A DNA stretch of 64,000 bases from NCBI GenBank assembly GCA_051418075.1, contig JBPRGG010000052.1:62001-126000 (forward strand), in the 5' to 3' direction. A model generated the notes under the pieces. It saw nothing but the letters and a program-made list of their open reading frames with translations. It did no database searches and was not told where the DNA came from. The position numbers were made by a program, and so were the translations under genes. Shown piece by piece: positions 44,001-51,837 of this stretch (within the stretch, counting starts at the first letter, position 1; the number at the start of each line of letters is the position of its first letter). This stretch comes from JBPRGG01 sp051418075. Its GTDB lineage: Bacteria > Bacteroidota > Bacteroidia > Cytophagales > Cyclobacteriaceae.

Positions 44001-45524
44001 CACGACATCTACTCCATAGAAGACCTGGCTCAATTGATATTTGATTTGAAAAACTCTAACCGGGCCGCCCGGGTGAATGTAAAATTAGTGGCAGAAGCAG
44101 GTGTTGGTACGATTGCTGCTGGGGTGTCCAAAGCACATGCTGATGTGGTATTAATCTCAGGTCATGATGGCGGTACCGGAGCATCTCCTATCAGTTCAAT
44201 ACATCATGCCGGTTTACCCTGGGAGTTGGGAATAGCTGAAACCCATCAGACCCTGGTAAAGAATAATCTTCGCAGCCGGATCGTAGTTCAAACTGACGGA
44301 AAAATTATGACAGGCCGTGATCTGGCAGTTGCCGCCCTTTTGGGAGCTGAAGAATGGGGCGTATCTACTGCAGCTTTAATAGTAGAAGGCTGTATCATGA
44401 TGCGAAAATGTCATCTCAATACTTGTCCTGTGGGTATTGCCACCCAGCGGCCTGAATTGAGAGAACAATTTAATGGAAAGGCTGACTATGTGGTGAACTT
44501 TTTCAACTTCCTGGCCGAGGAATTGCGGGAAATTATGGCGGAGTTAGGTTTCAGGACCGTCGATGAAATGATTGGCCAGGTTGATATCCTGAAAATGGTG
44601 GAAGATATTGAACATTGGAAGATCAAACAGGTAGATTTAAGTCCCATGCTTTATAAAGAGCCGGCCAAACCCTGGATTGGACTTTATAAGCAAATGGAAC
44701 AAGACCATGCTCTGGACAGAGTACTTGATTGGAAACTGATGGAAGTAGCCATACCAGCACTGGAGAATGGTGAAAAAGTTTTTGCTGAATTTGAAATTTG
44801 CAATACAGACCGGGCTACCGGAACAATTTTATCTAATGAAGTTTCCAAAAAATTTGAGAAGGAGGGATTGCCTGACAGCACCGTCAACTTCAAATTCAGG
44901 GGTTCAGCCGGACAAAGCTTTGCTGCCTTTGGGGCTCCCGGTTTAAAATTTGAACTGGAAGGAGAGGCCAATGATTATTTTGGCAAAGGATTGTCCGGGG
45001 CTAAACTGGTGGTATATCCTGACAGAAGCTCTCAATTCAGAGCTAATGAAAACATCATTATTGGAAATGTGGCTTTTTATGGAGCTACGGCTGGTGAAGC
45101 CTATATCAGGGGGCTGGCCGGAGAAAGGTTCTGTGTCAGGAATTCCGGGGCTAAAGCTGTGGTGGAAGGCGTAGGAGATCATGGTTGTGAATATATGACA
45201 GGTGGGGTGGCAGTGATCCTGGGAGATACTGGCAGGAATTTTGCCGCAGGTATGAGCGGTGGCGTAGCCTATGTATATGACCCTCAGCAGAAATTTCACC
45301 AGTACTGTAATATGGAATTGGTGGATTTTGATCCACTGGAATTTGAAGATGTTGATACATTAAGGAGATTAATAGAAAATCATTTCAAATATACCAAAAG
45401 TAATGTGGCAGAAGAAATCCTGGCCAACTGGCGGAATACTTTAGAACATTTTGTAAAAGTTATGCCAAGAGAGTATAAAGCTGCCTTACTGAGAAAGCAG
45501 TCAAACATAAAAGAAGCAATTTAA
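41001..45524 (+). CDS. gltB: Glutamate synthase large (alpha) subunit
   Basis: Makes two glutamates from glutamine and 2-oxoglutarate together with GltD. The 1507 residues follow the normal layout. A class II glutaminase domain (about 1-420) has the nucleophilic Cys in ELEHDACGIGFVAHLKG, exposed after removal of a short propeptide of about 17 residues. A central domain is followed by the FMN-binding TIM barrel (about 830-1200; GGEDEIRF, GAKPGEGGQLPGHKVDDWI, ISGHDGGTGASP). The 3Fe-4S cysteines are in CIMMRKCHLNTCPVGIATQ (about 1131-1141). The GXGXG beta-helix ends the protein (GEAYIRGLAGERFCVRNSGA). gltD follows after 15 bases. Two start codons (41001 and 41013) fit the propeptide. Confidence 0.97.
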   Translation: MKDSMDKNLYVPELEHDACGIGFVAHLKGKKSHEVIEDAITMLENMEHRGACGCEPETGDGAGIMIQMPHEFFAREAKKLKIDLPSFGNYGVGMVFFPKDENIRNDCKTILNINIRKLGFELLGYRRVPTNSEGVGDTALSKEPVIEQVFVKHKELVDDPESLERKLYVLRRYTTHTVAKTVPNSQDDFYIPTFSHKILAYKGQLTTYQLKNYFLDLRDERLQSAIALIHSRFSTNTFPKWKLAQPFRYIAHNGEINTIKGNVNWMRSNESILESTLFTREEIQMLLPICDAEHSDSANLDSMIELLVMGGRSLPHVLMMLIPEAWQEHDLMDETKRAFYQYHATLMEPWDGPASICFTDGKVVGATLDRNGLRPSRYCLTEDHKLVMASEAGALPVDQSKVILKGRLQPGRMFVADLEQGRIISDEELKQDICSRKPYAEWIQNNETHIDSLPVPDQFTYEFDHSTLLRRQHAFGYTEEDLKVLIQPMIQTGKEPIGSMGADNPLAILSDQSQHLSNYFKQLFAQVSNPPIDPIRERLVMSLYTSVGRTWNILSETPLHCKAIYLPQPVLSNEELEKIRQVKHTNFRVKTIQAVFEVSDDPKNLENALDRICRDADHAIIDEGNNILIISDRTMDEKHAPIPSLLAVGAIHHHLIRNGRRVRAGLIVESGDTRETHHFATLIGFGANGINPYLALETITDQVRQGKVDEPISVEKAISNYIKAVGSGLLKIFSKMGISTLQSYHGAQIFEAIGLNKNVIDKCFAGTISRIEGIGFDGIAKETLIKHRLAYPTSHILNKRLVVGGIYQWKRRGEFHLVNPETVHLLQKSTRINDYSLFKQYSSLVNNQTRKACTLRGLLEFKKRKSIPLDEVEPKEKIFKRFATGAMSFGSISHEAHSTLAIAMNRIGGKSNSGEGGEDEIRFKRKPNGDWERSAIKQVASGRFGVTSYYLTNADELQIKIAQGAKPGEGGQLPGHKVDDWIGRVRNSTPGVGLISPPPHHDIYSIEDLAQLIFDLKNSNRAARVNVKLVAEAGVGTIAAGVSKAHADVVLISGHDGGTGASPISSIHHAGLPWELGIAETHQTLVKNNLRSRIVVQTDGKIMTGRDLAVAALLGAEEWGVSTAALIVEGCIMMRKCHLNTCPVGIATQRPELREQFNGKADYVVNFFNFLAEELREIMAELGFRTVDEMIGQVDILKMVEDIEHWKIKQVDLSPMLYKEPAKPWIGLYKQMEQDHALDRVLDWKLMEVAIPALENGEKVFAEFEICNTDRATGTILSNEVSKKFEKEGLPDSTVNFKFRGSAGQSFAAFGAPGLKFELEGEANDYFGKGLSGAKLVVYPDRSSQFRANENIIIGNVAFYGATAGEAYIRGLAGERFCVRNSGAKAVVEGVGDHGCEYMTGGVAVILGDTGRNFAAGMSGGVAYVYDPQQKFHQYCNMELVDFDPLEFEDVDTLRRLIENHFKYTKSNVAEEILANWRNTLEHFVKVMPREYKAALLRKQSNIKEAI

Positions 45525-45539
45525 AGCAGGAGAAAGAAT

Positions 45540-47054
45540 ATGGGAAAAATAACTGGATTTTTAGAATTTGACAGAGAATTACCCCGCAGCAGGGATCCTA
45601 AGGAAAGGGTCAATGATTATAATGAATTATACCTTGATTTTGATCAGGTAAAAACTAAAAATCAGGCTGCCCGGTGTATGGATTGTGGTATTCCATTTTG
45701 TCATAGCGGATGTCCTTTGGGAAATATAATTCCGGAGTTTAATGATGCCGTATATCAGGAGGATTGGGAACTGGCTTTTGAGATACTTAATTCCACCAAT
45801 AATTTTCCGGAATTTACCGGAAGGATTTGCCCGGCTCCCTGTGAAGGATCTTGTGTTTTAGGTATCAATAAGCCCCCGGTGGCTATAGAGCATATAGAAA
45901 AATCAATAGCCGAAAAGGCCTTCGAACTGAACCTGATCCGGGCTAACATTCCGGATGTACGTACCGGTAAAAAAGTAGCTGTGATCGGATCCGGTCCTGC
46001 TGGTTTGGCTGCAGCGGCTCAATTGAATAAGGCCGGTCATTGGGTTACCGTTTTTGAACGGGCGGATCGACTGGGAGGATTGTTAAGATATGGTATTCCT
46101 GATTTCAAGCTGGAAAAATGGGTGGTGGAAAGGCGGATAAAAGTTATGGAAGAAGAAGGTATTACCTTTAAGACCAATGCCAACGTGGGGCATAATATTT
46201 CTGTAGAATCATTAGATCAGGAATTTGATGCCATTGTTCTGTGCGGTGGTTCTACCGTTCCCAGAGATTTACCCATTCCCGGCCGGGAATTTAAAGGTAT
46301 TCATTATGCCATGGATTTTCTGACGCAGCAAAATAAAAAAGTGTCAGGAGATGAATATATTCTGGTAAATCATAAAGGACAAGAACTAAAAGAGCCAATT
46401 TCAGCCTATAATAAAAATGTGGTGGTGATAGGGGGAGGTGATACAGGCTCCGATTGTGTAGGGACATCCAACCGGCACAAGGCCAAATCCGTAACTCAGA
46501 TTGAGCTTTTGACCAAGCCACCGGAAAAACGCGATGTGCATAACCCCTGGCCTGAATGGCCTATGACTTTGAAATCCTCTTCATCTCATGAAGAAGGTTG
46601 TGAACGGCATTGGGCTTTGCTTACCAAAGAATTTGTGGGGGATGAACAGGGAAATCTAACCGGGATAAAATTGGTAAATATAGAATGGCAAACGCCTAAA
46701 CCGGGAGAACGTCCTCGATTTGTGGAAATTGAAGGTACAGAAAGGGTGATTCCCTGTGAGCTTGCTTTGCTTGCTATAGGCTTTTCTTATCCTGATCCTG
46801 ATGGTGCCCTGGCCCAATTACAAGTGGAATTGGATATCAGAGGAAATGTAAAAACTGATAATTACCAGACCACTGTAGAAAAGGTGTTTGCTGCCGGTGA
46901 TATGCGACGAGGACAATCATTGGTAGTTTGGGCTATTTCAGAAGGCAGAGAAGCTGCACGTGCAGTAGATGAATACCTGATGGGAGAATCTAATCTAGAA
47001 GCCAAAGATGTATCATATATAAATCTGGATAGATATAATCAGGAATCTGTTTAA
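45540..47054 (+). CDS. gltD: Glutamate synthase small (beta) subunit
   Basis: NAD(P)H-oxidising flavoprotein of 504 residues that passes electrons to GltB. The N-terminal iron-sulphur region has CMDCGIPFCHSGCPLGN and RICPAPCEGSCVLG (two 4Fe-4S clusters). The FAD site is VAVIGSGPAGLAAAAQLNKA and the pyridine nucleotide site is VVVIGGGDTGSDCVGTS. The C-terminal FAD end is KVFAAGDMRRGQSLVVWAI. It is in one operon with gltB and ends in a strong hairpin. NADPH preference is likely for a bacterial GOGAT but not proven. Confidence 0.97.
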   Translation: MGKITGFLEFDRELPRSRDPKERVNDYNELYLDFDQVKTKNQAARCMDCGIPFCHSGCPLGNIIPEFNDAVYQEDWELAFEILNSTNNFPEFTGRICPAPCEGSCVLGINKPPVAIEHIEKSIAEKAFELNLIRANIPDVRTGKKVAVIGSGPAGLAAAAQLNKAGHWVTVFERADRLGGLLRYGIPDFKLEKWVVERRIKVMEEEGITFKTNANVGHNISVESLDQEFDAIVLCGGSTVPRDLPIPGREFKGIHYAMDFLTQQNKKVSGDEYILVNHKGQELKEPISAYNKNVVVIGGGDTGSDCVGTSNRHKAKSVTQIELLTKPPEKRDVHNPWPEWPMTLKSSSSHEEGCERHWALLTKEFVGDEQGNLTGIKLVNIEWQTPKPGERPRFVEIEGTERVIPCELALLAIGFSYPDPDGALAQLQVELDIRGNVKTDNYQTTVEKVFAAGDMRRGQSLVVWAISEGREAARAVDEYLMGESNLEAKDVSYINLDRYNQESV

Positions 47055-47084
47055 GGAATATATTTTTATCGTAATAATTTTGGT

Positions 47085-47117
47085 AAAGGCTGTGAATATT
47101 CACAGCCTTTTTGTTTC
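47085..47117. terminator. Terminator of gltBD, shared with the convergent kinase gene
   Basis: AAAGGCTGTGAAT and ATTCACAGCCTTT form a perfect stem (47085-47110) with a T-rich tail on the plus strand and a short A-run on the left, so it can act in both directions. Confidence 0.88.
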
Positions 47118-47121
47118 ACCT

Positions 47122-48066
47122 TTACTCCAGAGGACAAGTTTCCAGGATCCATTGATACAGGTTATCAGCATCTTCTTTTCGACATAGCTCAGATCCGGCG
47201 GTCATAGTAGCAGCGGTCCCGGTGGCTACGCCATATCTGACCATTTCCCGCAGTGATTTACCCCGGGCCAGGCTTAAAACCAAACCGGCCACCATACTGT
47301 CTCCTGCACCCACCACGCTTTTTTTATGAACAGTAGGAGATGGTATGTGTTCTTTAAAATCTTCTGTAACCAATAAGGCACCCCCAGGCCCCAAAGAGAC
47401 CACTACTACCTCACAATTACCATTATGGATAATATCCCTGGCCAGTTTTTCAACCATATCCATTTCCACTGATTCTACTCCGGCCAGCCTGCTCAATTCA
47501 CCCAGATTAGGCTTAAGCAGATAAACGCCTTCATTAGCCCCTTTCTCTAAAGCTTCACCGGAAGTGTCCAGGATAAATTTAGCGCCATGTTCTTTGGCTA
47601 TTTTGGCCAGTTCACCATAAAAATCACCGGGTAATCCAGGAGGTAGACTTCCGCTGGCAACCATAATGGCCGGCTTGGGATCAAGATTACGCAAAATATC
47701 CAGGGTTTTATCTTTTTCAGATTCAGAAAGTTGTGCTCCCGACATTCCAAATCTGTAGTGCTGGTCAGAAGAAGTTTCTACAATCATCAGGTTTTCCCGG
47801 GTTTGATCTTCAATATCAATGGTAAATTGATGAATATCTTCCTCAGAAAGCAGGTCTTTAAAATACTGGCCCGTATGCCCTCCCTTGGTATAAATGGCCA
47901 GTGATTTTCCTCCTAATTTTTTCAATGCCCTGGAAACATTTATGCCTCCTCCTCCTGGCTCAAAACGCACATTGCTGCTACGTAATTTTTTATCCGGTAT
48001 TAATTTTTCTACTGCTGCACTTTTATCCAGGGCCGGATTTAATGTAATAGTAACGATATGATCCAT
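47122..48066 (-). CDS. PfkB-family hexose-phosphate kinase (1-phosphofructokinase-like)
   Basis: Ribokinase-superfamily sugar kinase of 314 residues, of the class that includes FruK, LacC and minor Pfk2-type enzymes. The N-terminus ITLNPALDKSAAVEKLIP and the first substrate signature RFEPGGGGINVSRALKKLGG are those of FruK/PfkB. KPNLGELSRLAG and the catalytic anion-hole motif VVGAGDSMVAGLV follow. No fructose PTS genes are adjacent, so fructose 1-phosphate, fructose 6-phosphate or tagatose 6-phosphate all remain possible. It converges on gltD with a shared terminator and probably has its own promoter in the long spacer upstream. Confidence 0.92.
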   Translation of the reverse strand: MDHIVTITLNPALDKSAAVEKLIPDKKLRSSNVRFEPGGGGINVSRALKKLGGKSLAIYTKGGHTGQYFKDLLSEEDIHQFTIDIEDQTRENLMIVETSSDQHYRFGMSGAQLSESEKDKTLDILRNLDPKPAIMVASGSLPPGLPGDFYGELAKIAKEHGAKFILDTSGEALEKGANEGVYLLKPNLGELSRLAGVESVEMDMVEKLARDIIHNGNCEVVVVSLGPGGALLVTEDFKEHIPSPTVHKKSVVGAGDSMVAGLVLSLARGKSLREMVRYGVATGTAATMTAGSELCRKEDADNLYQWILETCPLE

Positions 48067-48216
48067 AGTGGGTATAATTAAAAAATAAGTCAGCCTCTGG
48101 AGAGACCGACCTTAAAATTCTCAAAACTAAGATAGCATTTATTCGGTTAATTTTAATAACCTTAAATTATAACGGTTTGTTTAAAAAATTTTTAAAAAAA
48201 AGTAGTTTTGCAATAG

Positions 48217-48346
48217 AATGAAAGCCAAGGGATAGCGCTAGGTGTACATTGGTCTTTTCATTGGCCAATTAACTTAAAAGTTTTGATTCCATATCCGTAG
48301 GAATTATGATTTTTTTCCCCTTTTTCAAAATCATAATTTCTTTTTT
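48217..48346 (+). ncRNA. Candidate intergenic small RNA
   Basis: A TAnnTTTG-type box (TAGTTTTG, 48203-48210) predicts a transcript from about 48217. It ends at a hairpin with perfect arms AATTATGATTTT (48302-48313) and AAAATCATAATT (48327-48338), followed by TC and six Ts, as in an intrinsic terminator. Another hairpin (ATTGG/CCAAT) lies around 48248-48269. There is no ORF on this strand. The whole unit is inferred; the stem is AT-rich and therefore weak. Confidence 0.3.
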
Positions 48347-48403
48347 GTTGTCGTTCAGTATCAGACTAATAACTACGGGAATAAATAAAAGAATCCAGAT
48401 CAT
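48269..48403 (-). CDS. Possible 44-residue single-span membrane peptide
   Basis: The frame from the ATG at 48403 gives a hydrophobic N-terminal half (MIWILLFIPVVISLIL) and a basic, charged second half (KKEIMILKKGKKIIIP). This layout suits a small inner-membrane protein. The inverted repeat at 48302-48338 lies within it and explains the repeated Ile/Lys pattern, so the ORF may be an accident of that repeat. It is antisense to the candidate sRNA. Confidence 0.25.
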   Translation of the reverse strand: MIWILLFIPVVISLILNDNKKEIMILKKGKKIIIPTDMESKLLS

Positions 48404-48751
48404 GTTTTTATGCTTTATTAGTTGTGAGGTTATAAAATTGATTTATTTCTTCCTCATATTCAATCAGTTAATTATTTAAAAATTACTGAAGTAATATTTT
48501 CTGATTTTTGACCGGCTCCTGCCGCTTATTCTTAAATGGGAAAAGATTTTTCCAGGTTTTTGATTATCAGAGGGTTGTAAGATAAGTGCAAAAATTCTAC
48601 AAATTGAGGTGGATTTTTCCCTTTTTTCAAATACCATTATGAGTATCATATAAATTTTCCTCTTTCAAGTTGTTGACAGACAGCTATTTACTGTCTCGGA
48701 TGCTTTTGGCATAGTTTTTCTTTAGGTATGGAGAGAACAAACTGTTGATTT

Positions 48752-49225
48752 ATGACAAAGCCTATTGGAAAGCCAGTTCAAGCCACCAATTTCCTGGCAG
48801 AAATCTGCCGGATCAGACAAAACTGGTACAGTAATCTAAATCTTTTTTATAAAGCACCTGAATTAAATGCTTTTTTTAAAGCCAATATGAAGGAAAATGC
48901 GTATTATCTGAACCATTTTATAGCTAACCAGGGTTTATTGAAAAAATGTTTTGGTCAAAAAAAATCACTAAAAAACCAGTTGAAAAAACTTCAAAGACCT
49001 CAGGTTTGTCCTTTTGAACCTATTGATTTTCAACTGGATCAGTGCGAAGACCTGGAGGATATTTCCATCACCATCATAGAAGTGATTACAGACTTGGGCA
49101 TACCGGAACAGTTGGAAGAGTCCATCCACCATTTTTTGCTTCACCTCATAAATTCCTATACCAAGATTGTAAGTTTAAAGGTCCAGCATTATCCTGAAGT
49201 TTATGCGCTTAATGAGCCTGAATAA
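48752..49225 (+). CDS. Hypothetical protein
   Basis: Not recognised. Soluble, mostly helical protein of 157 residues without a signal peptide. It has aromatic-rich helices (FLAEICRIRQNWYSNLNLFY), a basic stretch (CFGQKKSLKNQLKKLQRP) that could bind nucleic acid or a partner, and an acidic, hydrophobic second half (CEDLEDISITIIEVITDLG). Three cysteines (two near 66-88 and one near 97) do not form a recognisable metal motif. The ATG at 48752 is preceded by a long non-coding region. The next gene starts 63 bases downstream and may be co-transcribed. Confidence 0.6.
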   Translation: MTKPIGKPVQATNFLAEICRIRQNWYSNLNLFYKAPELNAFFKANMKENAYYLNHFIANQGLLKKCFGQKKSLKNQLKKLQRPQVCPFEPIDFQLDQCEDLEDISITIIEVITDLGIPEQLEESIHHFLLHLINSYTKIVSLKVQHYPEVYALNEPE

Positions 49226-49288
49226 TTTTCTATCTGTCTATTCTTTCATATTTTTGTCCTTATTATAAAACTAAAACTTGATTTTTAT

Positions 49289-49849
49289 ATGGCAGCCACA
49301 CCTTCCATTATGGTAGAACTGGGAACCAAAGCGCCTCAGTTTGCCTTGCCAGATGTTGTATCGGGACAAGAACTTTTTTTGGATCAATTGAAATCACCAA
49401 AGGCCACCCTGATCATGTTTATTTGCAATCATTGTCCTTATGTGTTGCATATCATAGATAAAGTATCGGATATTGCAAAAAATTATCAGGGTAAAGGAGT
49501 TGCTTTTGTGGCCATTAGTTCAAATGATATTCAGAATTACCCCCAGGATGATCCTGAACTTATGAAAGATTTTGCCCGGGACCATCATTTTACTTTTCCC
49601 TATCTGTATGACGAAACCCAGGAGGTAGCTAAATCTTATCAGGCAGCTTGTACCCCTGATCTTTATTTGTTTGATGGAGATTTGAACCTGGTCTACCGGG
49701 GCCAATTTGATGACTCCAGGCCCAAAAATGATCAACCTGTAACAGGCCGGGATTTAATGGCTGCTCTGGATGATGTTTTGGCTGGTCGGGAGGTGAATCC
49801 ACAGCAGTTGCCCAGTATCGGCTGTAATATAAAATGGAAACGTGTTTGA
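49289..49849 (+). CDS. Thioredoxin-family / AhpC-TSA-like protein
   Basis: Cytoplasmic thioredoxin-fold protein of 186 residues without a signal peptide. The N-terminal extension GTKAPQFALPDVVSGQE is that of peroxiredoxins and TlpA-like proteins. The active-site region FICNHCPYVLHII has a CxxC pair (Cys-Asn-His-Cys) at about residues 50-53. The conserved cis-proline region CTPDLYLFDGD follows, and the C-terminus holds the family mark PSIGCNIKWK. The CNHCPYV form is found in a widespread family of uncharacterised thiol oxidoreductases. Confidence 0.9.
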   Translation: MAATPSIMVELGTKAPQFALPDVVSGQELFLDQLKSPKATLIMFICNHCPYVLHIIDKVSDIAKNYQGKGVAFVAISSNDIQNYPQDDPELMKDFARDHHFTFPYLYDETQEVAKSYQAACTPDLYLFDGDLNLVYRGQFDDSRPKNDQPVTGRDLMAALDDVLAGREVNPQQLPSIGCNIKWKRV

Positions 49850-49911
49850 TGTTTAATCCATCATCCTTAGCTATGTCCTGCAATGGATCAAGAGGGAAAG
49901 GGATAATTCAT

Positions 49912-50817
49912 TTAATCAGTTATATGCTTGCAAATAAAATCACCTTGACTCAAATTCAATTCCCTGGCCACAATAGGACATTTGGTTAAAAGCAGAAAAT
50001 ATATATTTTTATCCCGATGATGATTCAGGGTTTCAAAATTACCCTGCCCTTTGGATATTATCAGATCTGCCTGTTGAAATAATTCAATAAATGCGAGAGA
50101 AGTATGTTCCAGCAGAGTACCGGGTGAGCCATCGCCATTGGAGATCACCGGGACCAGTTCCGGTAAACCAACATCCACCGCATCAGCCATTGTGGCATCA
50201 TTGATAATGGGCATTCCCCGGACTACTGCAGTTATTTTATCAGGATCGAACAACTGATGTTCCAGCATGATTTGTATAAATAGTTTATCCAATACAATTT
50301 CACCTGTATTATCCAGCAAGTACAGAATACTTCGGTTTTCTTTCAGGTCATTTAATAACCGATCTATATGATTTACTTTGATTTCGGTTTCAATAGCTTT
50401 ATGAACCGTTTCTTCAATATTCATCTGATGTTTCATACCCAGGTCTATCACATTGCCGGAAATAGATAATTTTAAAGCAGCTAATACTGGATCCGGGTGA
50501 TTTTTAACCAGATCATAAAACAGAGCGTATTTTTCAAGCATCGACTGGTTATGCTTTTTTTTCAAATCCAGGTAAGGGTCATTGTTTTGCAGGATCCGTT
50601 TGAGTTGCTGGTGAGAATGACGGGCAATAGCCGGAGGTGGTATACTGTAATCTAATTGAGATAAATATTCCAGATAGGCCCGGATTTCTGTTTGTTGTAC
50701 TTCTTCAGCTACATTAAAGGTCTGCATCAGATCAATAAATCCATGGAGTGAGCATTCAAGGCAAGTGAGTCTGGTTCTCATATCAACATAAGTTAGCGGT
50801 ATTTTAAATCTAATCAT
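49912..50817 (-). CDS. DUF89 / ARMT1-like damage-control phosphatase family protein
   Basis: Cytoplasmic protein of 301 residues matching DUF89 (subfamily I), metal-dependent phosphatases thought to destroy harmful phosphometabolites. Visible are the N-terminal Cys pair (TCLECSLHGFIDL), the metal and phosphate site LYLLDNTGEIVLDKLFI, the AVVRGMPIINDATMADA segment with the conserved Asn-Asp, and ADLIISKGQGNFETL. An alternative ATG at 50781 would start right before the Cys pair, as in archaeal members. Substrate unknown. It is divergent from the PII gene and converges on the thioredoxin-like gene. Confidence 0.86.
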   Translation of the reverse strand: MIRFKIPLTYVDMRTRLTCLECSLHGFIDLMQTFNVAEEVQQTEIRAYLEYLSQLDYSIPPPAIARHSHQQLKRILQNNDPYLDLKKKHNQSMLEKYALFYDLVKNHPDPVLAALKLSISGNVIDLGMKHQMNIEETVHKAIETEIKVNHIDRLLNDLKENRSILYLLDNTGEIVLDKLFIQIMLEHQLFDPDKITAVVRGMPIINDATMADAVDVGLPELVPVISNGDGSPGTLLEHTSLAFIELFQQADLIISKGQGNFETLNHHRDKNIYFLLLTKCPIVARELNLSQGDFICKHITD

Positions 50818-51092
50818 TTAATCGACATTTTTCAAACCGGATATTTCCGAAAAAAATTTTTTGGCTTCATCAGGCTCATTTTTGAACTACATTTTTGTGT
50901 TTTTTTCGGGTGACGCATTTTATTCATTCTTTGGAAGGTCATAAATTAGGGTTTGGTTGCATATTTGATTGAAATAGCTATTGTATTGCAGTGAATATAA
51001 AATTATATTTTGATAATATATGCATGAGCAAAATAAACTAATTTTATTTTACAATCGTTCTCTGTTCAAAAGGATCTAAATTTTTAAATAAC

Positions 51093-51446
51093 ATGAAAAA
51101 GATTGAAGCACTCATCAGAAAAGAAAAATTTGAACAAGTAAAGGACGCTTTACATCAGCAAGGTCTGGACTTTTTTACCTACCATGAAGTTTTTGGTGTA
51201 GGTCATCAGGAGCCCAAAAAAGAACAATACCGCGGCACTACTTACCTGGTGGATGCGTTTAAACGAATCCACATTACCATTGTAGTGGGAGAAACCAAAT
51301 TGGACAGTATCTTGAATATCATACTGGATAAAGCCCATACCGGCCAGGTAGGTGACGGAAAAATACTGATTTCTGATGTTGAAAAAATGATCAGGATCAG
51401 AGATGGTAAAACCAATGAAAAAGCGCTGGATCTTGCTCTGATTTAA
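51093..51446 (+). CDS. glnB: PII-family nitrogen regulatory protein (orphan)
   Basis: Signal-transduction protein of 117 residues that senses ATP/ADP and 2-oxoglutarate as a trimer and regulates nitrogen enzymes or transporters. The sequence MKKIEALIRKEKFEQVKDAL opens as in GlnB. The T-loop has Gln39 and Tyr51 (YRGTTYLVD), so uridylylation remains possible, but the usual Lys58 is Arg. The nucleotide site TGQVGDGKILI and the RIRDGKTNEKAL tail are conserved. There is no amtB, glnA or glnD next to it; the gltBD operon lies about 4 kb away. The glnB symbol is family-level; GlnK-like use cannot be excluded. Confidence 0.9.
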   Translation: MKKIEALIRKEKFEQVKDALHQQGLDFFTYHEVFGVGHQEPKKEQYRGTTYLVDAFKRIHITIVVGETKLDSILNIILDKAHTGQVGDGKILISDVEKMIRIRDGKTNEKALDLALI

Positions 51447-51468
51447 TTTAGCTGAATTTTTTAATCAG

Positions 51469-51512
51469 ATTGGTATTTCTTTGCGAGCGCCAGCCTTAAA
51501 AGAAGTACCAAT
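51469..51512. repeat. REP-like long hairpin after the PII gene
   Basis: ATTGGTATTTCTTT pairs with AAAGAAGTACCAAT with one mismatch across a GC-rich loop (GCGAGCGCCAGCC). The loop resembles short intergenic repeats containing GCGAGCG-type cores. It may also act as the terminator of the PII gene, but no U-run follows. Confidence 0.4.
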
Positions 51513-51759
51513 CTTGCTGACTATATAATTCCATTTAGTTTTTTATGTGTTTTAAAACATGTTTTTTTACATGTTATTTTTTTCAACATTTTAAAATGCC
51601 CATATAGGGGCACCTTTTATAATTTCCCGACATAATCAAGAAATAGATAAAAATAAACACAATTTGGACCTGAATTTGCTCTCTACACATTAAAAATTGG
51701 AAATATTTATTAAACAGATGTTAAAGAGTTCAATAATTTGTTTGAATTAATGGTCAATA

Positions 51760-51777
51760 ATATGATAAATATCATAT
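51760..51777 (+). promoter_or_regulatory. FNR/CRP-type operator before hemN
   Basis: ATATGATA-AA-TATCATAT is a perfect palindrome with inner half-sites ATGAT-N4-ATCAT, one base per half-site from the FNR consensus TTGAT-N4-ATCAA. Its centre is roughly 40-45 bases before the likely transcription start (from a TAATATTTG box near 51798-51806), the place where a class II activator binds. HemN is oxygen-independent, so redox control is sensible. Confidence 0.5.
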
Positions 51778-51837
51778 TTTAAGTGAATAAAATTTTGTAA
51801 TATTTGAATTATATTGAATAAGCATTTGTATACATTT

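Larger units (their letters stand above)
48067..48751. other. 685-base spacer with promoter-like, hairpin and small-ORF signals
   Basis: No long ORF. It holds a TAGTTTTG box (48203-48210, + strand), a 12-base perfect inverted repeat followed by a T-run (48302-48346), a 45-codon ORF on the minus strand (48269-48403), and an AGACAG/CTGTCT hairpin (48678-48696). The parts are listed separately. Confidence 0.6.
51447..51813. other. 367-base spacer with several inverted repeats
   Basis: No gene. It contains a long imperfect hairpin (51469-51512), an AACATGT/ACATGTT inverted repeat (51556-51575), and an FNR-like palindrome (51760-51777) before hemN. Confidence 0.6.
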
